Source: Fuerstiella sp. (GTDB taxonomy: Bacteria; Planctomycetota; Planctomycetia; Planctomycetales; Planctomycetaceae). From it: a stretch of 64,000 nucleotides of DNA. The stretch spans positions 228,491-292,490 of the forward strand of contig JAKVAZ010000010.1 of the NCBI GenBank assembly GCA_022447225.1, given 5' to 3'. The notes beneath the pieces are model-generated. The model saw only the letters and a list, made by a program, of their open reading frames with translations, was not told where the DNA came from and made no database searches. A program made the translations under genes and the position numbers. Positions 8,601-16,064 of the stretch are shown here, one piece after another (the stretch's first letter is position 1; the number at the start of each line of letters is the position of its first letter).

Positions 8601-10103
8601 ATGAAGATGCAACAACAATCCGATCTTGCGAAATACGCGGACAGAACCCGTCGCGAATTTCTTAATACGACGGCAAGCGGTCTGGGGATGGCTGCACTGG
8701 GATCCATGCTGTCGCAGGATGGTCTGATGCCGGCTGCCACTGCGGCGGAGGATGGGAATCCTCTGGCTCCGGCGGAGCCTCATTTCGATGCGAAAGCCAA
8801 AGCCTGCATTTTTATCTTCATGGCCGGCGCACCGTCACAAATCGATTTGTTCGACGACAAACCCGTGTTGCGAAAGCGGCACGCGCAACCGTTGCCGGAT
8901 TCATTTCTTGAGAAAGTTCGTTTTGCGTTCATCAAAAAAAAGACCGCACTGTTACAGGGATCCCCTTATCGATTTCATCGGCATGGTGAATGTGGAATGT
9001 CACTGAGCGAACTGCTTCCGCATGTTGGATCCGTCGCGGATGACCTGCTGCTGATTCGTTCGCTGCATACAGATGAATTCAATCACCATCCAGGCCAGCT
9101 GATGATGCAGTGTGGCCGAGGTACATTCGGACTGCCGTCGATGGGTTCCTGGCTGACTTACGGTCTCGGCAGCGAATCGCAGAACCTGCCAGGATATGTC
9201 GTGCTGAACAGCGGCAGAGGATCTTCCGGCGGTGCCACGCTTTGGCAGTCAGGATTCCTGCCCTCTTCATATGCGGGAGTGCTGTTTCGCAATCAGGGAG
9301 AGCCGATTCTCAACCTGTCCAGCCCTGCCGGTATTCCGTCTCAGCTGCAAAGAAAGGGCATCGATGCACTGCGGGCTGTCAATGAACGACGCTTTGCTGA
9401 GGTTCGGGATCCGGAGATTGCAGCGAGAATCGCTTCCTATGAACTGGCGTATCGTATGCAGACAGCGGCACCGGAGCTGATCGACCTTGCGGGTGAATCC
9501 AAAGCCACGATTGATGCCTACGGTGTGGATCGTCCTGAACAGAAAATAGTGAAAGCTCGTGGTAAACAGGGGAATACTTATCAGAGCTTTGCTCGAAACT
9601 GTCTGCTGGCACGCCGCATGGTCGAACGCGGCGTCCGTTTTATCAACATTATCTACGCTTCATGGGACCATCATACCAACATTCCCAAAGAGCTTCCGTA
9701 CAACGCGGGCTGCGTTGACCAGCCCATTGCAGCACTGATCAGTGACCTCAAGCAGCGAGGTATGCTGGATTCCACAATGGTCGTGTGGGGATCCGAATTT
9801 GGTCGCACGCCGTTAGGCGAAAACCGTAAGGGTAAGCGGGATGTTGGTACAGGGAGGGATCATCATCCGTATTCGTTCAGCATGCTGATGGCGGGTGGTG
9901 GAATTCAGGGAGGTCAGGTTTACGGAGCGTCGGATGATATCGGCTGGCACGCCACCGAAAACAGAGTCCATGTCAACGATCTACACGCTACAATGCTGCA
10001 CCAGTTTGGACTGGATCATTTAAAGCTCACTCATCGCTTCCAGGGTCGCGATTTTCGGCTGACCGATGTCGGCGGAGACGTCGTTCAGGACTGGCTCGTG
10101 TAA
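8601..10103 (+). CDS. DUF1501 domain protein, partner of the upstream PSD1 gene
   Basis: About 500 residues from the ATG at 8601; the frame opens at 8538, but R-T-R-R-E-F-L-N-T-T-A-S-G-L-G-M, a Tat signal, sits near the N-terminus of the shorter form. DUF1501 landmarks: F-M-A-G-A-P-S-Q-I-D-L-F-D, N-H-H-P-G-Q, a W-G-S-E-F-G-R-T-P motif, G-R-D-H-H-P-Y, and a C-terminal V-N-D-L-H-A-T-M-L-H-Q-F-G plus D-F-R-L-T-D-V. It follows the PSD1 gene at 5457-8519 directly. It is closer in text to the copy at 61807-63300 than to the pair at 50-56 kb. Confidence 0.92.
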   Translation: MKMQQQSDLAKYADRTRREFLNTTASGLGMAALGSMLSQDGLMPAATAAEDGNPLAPAEPHFDAKAKACIFIFMAGAPSQIDLFDDKPVLRKRHAQPLPDSFLEKVRFAFIKKKTALLQGSPYRFHRHGECGMSLSELLPHVGSVADDLLLIRSLHTDEFNHHPGQLMMQCGRGTFGLPSMGSWLTYGLGSESQNLPGYVVLNSGRGSSGGATLWQSGFLPSSYAGVLFRNQGEPILNLSSPAGIPSQLQRKGIDALRAVNERRFAEVRDPEIAARIASYELAYRMQTAAPELIDLAGESKATIDAYGVDRPEQKIVKARGKQGNTYQSFARNCLLARRMVERGVRFINIIYASWDHHTNIPKELPYNAGCVDQPIAALISDLKQRGMLDSTMVVWGSEFGRTPLGENRKGKRDVGTGRDHHPYSFSMLMAGGGIQGGQVYGASDDIGWHATENRVHVNDLHATMLHQFGLDHLKLTHRFQGRDFRLTDVGGDVVQDWLV

Positions 10104-10200
10104 GGCGGTTTCCCAAAAAATCCGGCGTCTTCCGTTGCCCGTGCCAATCGGCGTCCATTGTCGATTCTGTTCCCTGAAGTTCATTATCACAACAACTGTC

Positions 10201-11574
10201 TCATCGTGTGCTGCGAGTCATCATGCGGACAATTGTCGGTTCGGTGTCTGTTGGCTCTGATTCATAGCGGACCATCTCGCCCTTTCGAATTGCCTTCAAC
10301 GGACTGCGGCGACCATTCCGCACAATTGATGTGTTGTTGGTCACACGATACTTCTGCGAATTACCAGCGGGCATTCGGAGGGTGATTGTTTCCGCCCTGA
10401 CGTCAATACGGGTTACTCTGCCTATCGACATCAATGAACCACGTGTTCCCGATCGTCTGCGGAGACCACTTCGGTTTTTCTGAATTCGTCCCGCATCCGG
10501 GTCAGTTTCCAGACTGATGGTGTACGACTGTCGAATGGCTTTGCACCACGTCTGGTCGTCATCACAGGCGTAATAAAACACATCCAGTTGTATTTCCGTA
10601 CCGCGTTGTGCATTTTCGACGGTGATCAGGAATTCACGAGGATCACTGTCTGATTCCACATGGACCTTCGGACCCTTAAGAATCGAAGGTTCCACGTGCG
10701 AGTTTTTGGTTGCGGTGACCGCTACACGCAGAGGTTTCGACAAATTGTTCCAGTGTACGTGATACAGTGGATCGATCAGAAACCCAAGATACATTTGACC
10801 GCTGCCGGAACGCAGCAGATCGAAATCGGCTTCCGCCCGAAGCTTGGCATAAAAAGGATCCTTTGAAGAATCAACTTCTGCTTTTACAGTTACGGCCTGC
10901 ATACGGCCGGGCCGCCGGATTCTCGGTACGACCCCCTGACTGACGTTGCGACCGGTGATGATTTGCGGCAAATTGAGTTCAGATTCCCTGGTTGGTTTTC
11001 TGACCGGGCCAACCAGTTCTGTCAGATCTTTCCGCAGTTGGTCAGGATCGCTCCAGGATCTGCTGCGAACAATGCGTCCTTCGGGGGCGATAACAAACTC
11101 TGAATTGGGTGCGTCGCCAAATTGGTGCTTGGCCACGTTGTCCATGGTGTCGCACAACCAGGTGAAGCCTGACCCCAGGCGATTTTGAGCCTCTTTGACA
11201 TGCATCAGGCGCTCTTCTGTCGTGAACGGCCGGACGTAATCGTTAGTCTCCGGGTGGGCGAGTGCTTTATAGATAAAGTAGAAGCGAACTCCTTTTGGGG
11301 CAAAATCACGATAAACGGTCTCCAGACCGGAAACCTTGCGAAGGAACGGAGGTCAGGTCAGGCAACCAAATACCAGTACGGTGTAGTTGTCTTTTAAACC
11401 GCGCAGGTAAAAGTCATTTCCGTCAGCGTCAAGGATCGTGATGTTTGGTAACGGCTCACCGACCTTGGGTATTTTTCGGTCGAATCGTGCGCCGCCTGTC
11501 TGGCACAGTGCAGTTGAACTGAGGACGAACAGGGCCACAGGTACACATACAGAACTCCTGATTCGTTGTCTCAT
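10201..11574 (-). CDS. Deiodinase-like selenoprotein candidate: signal peptide, redoxin domain with in-frame UGA at residue 74, DsbD-N-like domain, C-terminal beta domain
   Basis: Read in one frame from the ATG at 11574 to the stop at 10201, this is a 457-residue protein interrupted only by UGA at 11353-11355. The N-terminus is a signal peptide (hydrophobic run ending S-T-A-L-C-Q). A thioredoxin-fold domain follows: V-G-E-P-L-P-N-I-T, then T-V-L-V-F-G-C-L-T-[UGA]-P-P-F-L-R-K-V, then Y-R-D-F-A-P-K-G-V-R-F-Y-F-I-Y and P-N-S-E-F-V-I-A-P-E-G-R-I-V. The UGA sits exactly where deiodinases and their bacterial relatives have selenocysteine (F-G-S-C-T-U-P-P-F). Residues about 200-365 resemble the N-terminal domain of DsbD, with C-D-D-D-Q-T-W-C. 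The last ~75 residues resemble a DUF5666-type beta domain. No Sec machinery lies in this window. A nonsense mutation of a Cys codon is the alternative; intact coding on both sides of the UGA speaks against it. Confidence 0.75.
11316..11329 (-). promoter_or_regulatory. Candidate bacterial SECIS hairpin for UGA recoding
   Basis: On the reverse strand, nucleotides +24 to +37 after the in-frame UGA (11353-11355) read CGGTC-TGGA-GACCG. This is a perfect 5-bp stem closing a 4-base loop with G at the second loop position. The published bacterial SECIS model asks for a short upper stem of at least four pairs, a small apical loop with G among its first two bases, and about 16-37 bases between UGA and loop; here the distance is 28. 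The hairpin lies within the coding sequence, as expected for bacteria. Binding by SelB is inferred, not shown. Confidence 0.55.
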
Positions 11575-12416
11575 GTCCGGACTCCACCGTTCAGGTTATG
11601 GGAAACACCGCCGTTCTGCCGGTTGTTGGCCCATACCTCCCCGACAATGACACGCTGATGTCAGTCTGAACACTTAAGCCGGCCAAAGGTGTCGCCCGGA
11701 ATTTCCGATTGATGTAGGTACGGAAAGAGAATGTTTTGTAAGTCCGACTGTGATCTTCTGGTCCGAACCGGATCGTGTCATCTGCAGAATTTGCGCATCG
11801 GTTAGTTGTCTCCACGAGAAACGGCCATGCATCATGCGAACAGAATCCGGGTTCCGTTTATGAATTCAAAAGTCTGTCCGGGTTCAGTTTTCACGTTCTG
11901 TACAATGTTGTCAGTGCCAAACCGGGATTTGTGAACCGACAGTGATGTTTTTCAGAAAATGAACAGGTTGACTTCCGTGTTGAAGTTGAACGTATAACCC
12001 GAAGCCACCCGGGGATTATGACTTTTGTGTGAGAAAATCACTTTGACACTCGATGCCGCCATACGGGCAGTGTTTCAGCAACACAGAAAGAGAGTTGTTC
12101 AGCGAACCTGATGAACTTGGCGGGAATCTTTTCATCACCTTTGGAGCAAACCGTGGTCCCTCTGCGGTTACCATTTTGAATGGTGATGTTTCGATCAAAT
12201 CTGATTTACGTTCTGCCGCATGACTGAGACAGGCCAACATGTGTCGATCCATGCCGGTCAGAAGTCTGTCGGGCGCGTCCAGTGCGTCTGTTAGCACCGG
12301 TTGTCATACAACGAGATGCGAGGGTGATACTCTGTCTGCAGGAGGTTGACCATCGCCTGCGCTGCGGCGGACGTCATCTGCGGCGGCACTGTCAACTGCA
12401 ATACGGTTCGACAGAA
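11575..12416. other. Long intergenic region, no convincing gene
   Basis: An 842-base gap between the selenoprotein candidate and the lysine-rich gene, both on the reverse strand. Reverse frames at 11591-11815 and 12016-12297 are open, but their translations lack family features, and I saw no ribosome binding site. The promoter for the selenoprotein candidate should lie just above 11574. Confidence 0.35.
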
Positions 12417-12746
12417 CTAAGAACGTCGTCTGTTTTTTGTGGACGCTTTCTTCGTTTTTCGGTTTGTTGCCGATTTGCGAACCGTGGTTGACTTACCAGA
12501 CACTGAAGTTTTTGTAGCTGTTTTCTTTTTGGCAACCTGTTTCTTCGTTCCCGAATGTTTCTTAACGGAAGACCCGGCAGCAGCCTGCTTCTTTTTGGTG
12601 GATTTTTTCTTTGCCGCCTTCTTCTTTCGCGAAGTCGTCCTGGAGGATGTTTTCTTTCCTGTCGTGGGCTTTCCGTCAGAGAAAATTTTATCCCAGCCGG
12701 TAACGAATTTTTTTGAGGCCCCGGTATGAACGGTGTACCCAGTCAT
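12417..12746 (-). CDS. Small lysine-rich protein, WDK-motif N-terminus with H1-like basic tail
   Basis: 109 residues from the ATG at 12746, which follows an AAAGGAA ribosome-binding-like stretch; an ATG further up at 12791 is less likely. The N-terminal 30 residues form a conserved-looking block: T-G-Y-T-V-H-T-G-A-S-K-K-F-V-T-G-W-D-K-I-F. The rest is low-complexity K/R/S/T/A ([16 protein letters not shown]), like the tails of bacterial histone-H1-like proteins, so nucleic-acid binding is likely. The same N-terminal block occurs in the 52-residue protein at 39384-39542. The strong F/L-rich frame on the opposite strand is its shadow. The function is not established. Confidence 0.75.
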   Translation of the reverse strand: MTGYTVHTGASKKFVTGWDKIFSDGKPTTGKKTSSRTTSRKKKAAKKKSTKKKQAAAGSSVKKHSGTKKQVAKKKTATKTSVSGKSTTVRKSATNRKTKKASTKNRRRS

Positions 12747-13384
12747 TCTTTGTGATTCCTTTGTTCGTGAGAAGACGCGGACGGTATCCACTCAAATGGC
12801 CGATTCAAGTGCATACCACTACCGCGGAGAAATTTTTTTAATTCCGGAACGTTTAAGTGTCCTGGAGAAGCAGAAATCGGCTCATCAGGTGGATCCGACG
12901 GTAAGTGTCGTGCCTCCGTCTGCAATTGGAACGAGTTCCACAAAACCCGCCGGGAGTAGTGTGGTCAGTCTCCGGACACCGAATGCTTTCATGGCCAAAT
13001 CCGGCAGTTTAAACTGGTTCAGGATGCACACTGAAGGTCCTGGCGGGATTCATCGATCATCTGCAACACAACGTCTGAGATGTTGTGTCTGGAGCCAACT
13101 GCCGACTCCGGGAAAATTTCTCAAAACACTGCGGAACCGGAACTTTTGGGTACGTTTAAAAAAGGAGACCAGGGAAACGGAAGGAAAGTCAGTGCTGACT
13201 CCGACAGACTTGTGTTTCGGTGTTTTGCCTTTTAAACTCCGCAGCCTGTTGACGGTCGAACAGTGGCAACTGTGCGACATTATTCGCCGTGTTGTCAACT
13301 GTGAATTCAGACGAGACGGACCGGTGTCGTTGTACCAAATCTGTCCTCATGCGGACGTCAGCAAACCTGTGCTGTTAAGCACCT
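12747..13384. other. Intergenic region upstream of tRNA-Asp
   Basis: About 640 bases. A forward frame is open from 12733 to 13407, but it overlaps the start of the reverse lysine-rich gene and runs into tRNA-Asp. Its translation has no recognisable domain, so I do not call it a gene. The tRNA promoter should lie here. Confidence 0.35.
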
Positions 13385-13458
<74 letters not shown>

Positions 13459-13581
13459 ATTTGAACGATCAGTGCCCGGCTGCGGTCGGGAGGGGGAGTT
13501 GGAAGGTTAGTTCTTGCGACTTTGCTCAGTGTACGAGTTACCTGCTGGTGGCCCGCACTTTGTTCATGTTGATTGATTACT

Positions 13582-13620
13582 AAAACAGCCGCCACCCGGG
13601 TTACCGGCGGCGGCTGTTTT
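13582..13620. terminator. Strong hairpin terminator, usable in both directions
   Basis: AAAACAGCCGCC (13582-13593) is the perfect inverse of GGCGGCTGTTTT (13609-13620), and CCGG-GTTA-CCGG nests inside. A GC-rich stem flanked by A-run and T-run matches a Rho-independent terminator on either strand. It lies about 125 bases after tRNA-Asp and before the methyltransferase gene, so it probably ends the tRNA transcript. Confidence 0.85.
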
Positions 13621-14096
13621 GAGTTTTGCACTGTTGCACGATGACCTTCGACGATGTTGTGTAGTCGGAAGTTTTATCCAGGGTTCGCTGGGTCTTTCAC
13701 TGATTCGTAAAAAAATTGGTGACTGTTGAGCGGCGGAATGGACTCGGTAAGTTGCTTCGCTCCGGTTGGTCGTTTGATCTTGACGATGACCCCCACGCTA
13801 TGATGTGTTTCCGGACACGAATTATAAAATCTCCGGGCAGCGGGATGCTGTTCACGATTGAGGCAGGTCGCAGGGACTGAAGGTGTTCTCCGACAACGTC
13901 TCAGGGCTGGATGGCAGGTTGAGACAGGCTTATTTTGACACACACGGGTGCACTGTAAACGGTGAACATATTTTGGACGATTGCCTGATTATGTCTGCCT
14001 GGCACAATATCGGGCGTGGTGATCATCCATGGTCGGACGATCTGTCTTCACCAGGAGTTTCAGCGTGATGATGTCGTCGGAAGGAAGGCGTGCTTT
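13621..14096. other. Intergenic region before the methyltransferase gene
   Basis: About 475 bases with no supported gene. Open frames on both strands give non-descript translations. The methyltransferase ribosome binding site (AAGGAAGG, 14080-14087) lies at its right end. Confidence 0.35.
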
Positions 14097-15728
14097 GTGA
14101 AGACAGACCGGCTTATTTTGGGTGACTGTATTCAGACGCTGAACAGCTTGGACGCGGGCTGGGCAGATTTGGCGATTGCAGATCCGCCATACAATATTGG
14201 TTACAAATATGACGTTTACGTTGACCGACTGGAAGATGACGAGTATCTGGAGTGGACCAGAGCCTGGATTTTGGCGACGGTTCGTTCGCTAAAACCCGAC
14301 GGCACGTTCTGGATTGCCATCGGCGATGAGTATGCGGCAGAGGTGAAACGTGTTGCCGAAAGTTGCGGGCTGCATATGCGCAACTGGGTGATCTGGTATT
14401 ACACATTCGGCGTTCACTGCACTACGAAGTTCACACGATCGCACACGCACCTCCTGTATTTCGTGAAGGATCCGAAACGTTTCACATTTAACGCTGATGA
14501 GATCCGCGTTCCGTCTGCCCGGCAGCTTGTTTACAACGATAAGCGAGCCAACAGCGTGGGCCGAGTTCCCGACAATACCTGGGTACTGCGGCCACAGGAC
14601 ATTGGCGACGGCGGATTCCTGCCCGATCATGACACTATGTACGTGCCTCGAATTGCGGGCACATTTAAGGAACGCGCTCAGTTTCATGGTTGCCAGCTTC
14701 CGGAGCAGTTGCTGGGACGAATTGTTCGTGCCTGTTCAGATCCTGAGGAGATCGTCATCGATCCGTTTTCCGGAACCGGCAGTACGCTGGTGACTGCGAA
14801 GAAGCTGGGACGACACTGGCTTGGTGTAGAGTTGTCGGAGGATTACGGGCAGTTCTCCTGTGATCGGTTAGATGAAGTTCGGACAGGTGACCCGCTGAAT
14901 GGCGGTGAAGAGCCAACAACAAGTGCACCACGAACAACAATCGATCGTCAAAAGAATCTCCGGCGACCTCAGGGAATCGACGAGACGACGCTGATCGATG
15001 CATTTGTGAAATTGAAGGGAAGTCCAACCATTGATCGCATGGTGGCTGATCCGTTTTTGAATGCGGAATTCATTGACAACTGCAGCACGAGACAGATTCC
15101 AGGCAGACCCGCAGACTGGTGCCGCGTTCTGATGAACCTGCGCCGAAGCGGAAACTATCCTGAGCTCAAAAGACAGGGTGGTTCGAGGGACCGCATGGAC
15201 TGGAAGAATGCAGACGCATTTGAATTTGCGTGTGAGATGGGTCTGAGAAGAATGCTGGATGAGGGTTATCGGAGTCTGGATGATGTTTTATGTGATCCGG
15301 AAGCCGCAATGCGATTCGATCGATACTGCCGGGCTGTCTGTCCAGGCCGAACGTCATTTGAGTACCGTTGGGTCGCGATGAAGCTGCGTAAATCGGTTGA
15401 CCAGTGGGGCAGTACGTCGGCAGGTGACAGTCCACTCGATCAGGCAGAGTCTCTCGACATAATCCGCTGTCCTCCCGGTCCCTGCGTGTACGTCGTACTT
15501 GCCCGGAACGAATTGCCGGCATTTGTGGGTTTCACTCATAATATGGAAGAGCGTCTGGAGGCAACGAAGCTGGCGCTTGACGGAATTCGTGACTGGATTC
15601 CGAACAACGGTGAATGGCTGATCAGAACATCCGAAGTTCGGCCGGACGAAGGACGTAGCAGGCAACGGGCCTTTGTGAACGACCTTCGACCACGACTGAA
15701 TTTCCTCGTAAAAAATTCTTCATCATGA
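14097..15728 (+). CDS. Beta-class DNA adenine/cytosine-N4 methyltransferase with C-terminal GIY-YIG-like domain
   Basis: About 543 residues from the GTG at 14097, chosen because AAGGAAGG lies 9 bases upstream and the protein then begins K-T-D-R-L-I-L-G-D-C, typical for this family. The catalytic motif A-D-P-P-Y comes first (near residue 27) and the AdoMet motif D-P-F-S-G-T-G-S-T near residue 224, which is the beta-class order; DPPY suggests amino methylation. After residue 290 comes an unfamiliar helical region. The last ~83 residues read C-V-Y-V-V, F-V-G-F-T, M-E-E-R-L, like a diverged GIY-YIG nuclease fold (V-Y ... Y-V-G-x-T ... R-L). No separate restriction enzyme gene is adjacent. The target sequence cannot be told. 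Confidence 0.85.
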   Translation: MKTDRLILGDCIQTLNSLDAGWADLAIADPPYNIGYKYDVYVDRLEDDEYLEWTRAWILATVRSLKPDGTFWIAIGDEYAAEVKRVAESCGLHMRNWVIWYYTFGVHCTTKFTRSHTHLLYFVKDPKRFTFNADEIRVPSARQLVYNDKRANSVGRVPDNTWVLRPQDIGDGGFLPDHDTMYVPRIAGTFKERAQFHGCQLPEQLLGRIVRACSDPEEIVIDPFSGTGSTLVTAKKLGRHWLGVELSEDYGQFSCDRLDEVRTGDPLNGGEEPTTSAPRTTIDRQKNLRRPQGIDETTLIDAFVKLKGSPTIDRMVADPFLNAEFIDNCSTRQIPGRPADWCRVLMNLRRSGNYPELKRQGGSRDRMDWKNADAFEFACEMGLRRMLDEGYRSLDDVLCDPEAAMRFDRYCRAVCPGRTSFEYRWVAMKLRKSVDQWGSTSAGDSPLDQAESLDIIRCPPGPCVYVVLARNELPAFVGFTHNMEERLEATKLALDGIRDWIPNNGEWLIRTSEVRPDEGRSRQRAFVNDLRPRLNFLVKNSSS

Positions 15729-16064
15729 GTTTTGGCGCAGGTCATTCACTCGTGAGTTATCTGCGAATATTCTCGCTTGAGTGTGCTGAGGATGCAGAGT
15801 AAGTCGTCGGGTTGTCAGAACATAGCCCGGCAGCGCGTCTCCTGATCAGGCTTTCATGATTCAGACCATGTTCCAGTACCACAGCGGTCCGGATTCTGGC
15901 CCGGGGTGACAGGCAGTAACTGCTGCCGTTGTTTGGACCGACTATGCGGTTACCGCAGTGAACGCCACTCGTGATACGTAAAACTTGCTGCTTGAATCAC
16001 GTACACCCCCGACGTTAGCATCATTCGCCGACGAGAATTCGACAGCTGCTGAAGAGGGGGACCC
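15729..16064. other. Intergenic region, nothing seen
   Basis: 336 bases between two forward genes. No open frame of note and no clear hairpin with a T-run. The next gene has a GAGGGGG stretch just before its ATG at 16065. Confidence 0.35.

Noticed and set aside
11353..11355. UGA read as a plain nonsense mutation of a Cys codon
   Set aside because: One base change could explain it, but the position matches deiodinase-like Sec exactly, coding is intact on both sides, and a SECIS-like hairpin follows; kept only as the alternative.
12439..12729. Long forward frame rich in F and L
   Set aside because: It is the antisense shadow of the lysine-rich gene (AAG/AAA codons read backwards as CTT/TTT).
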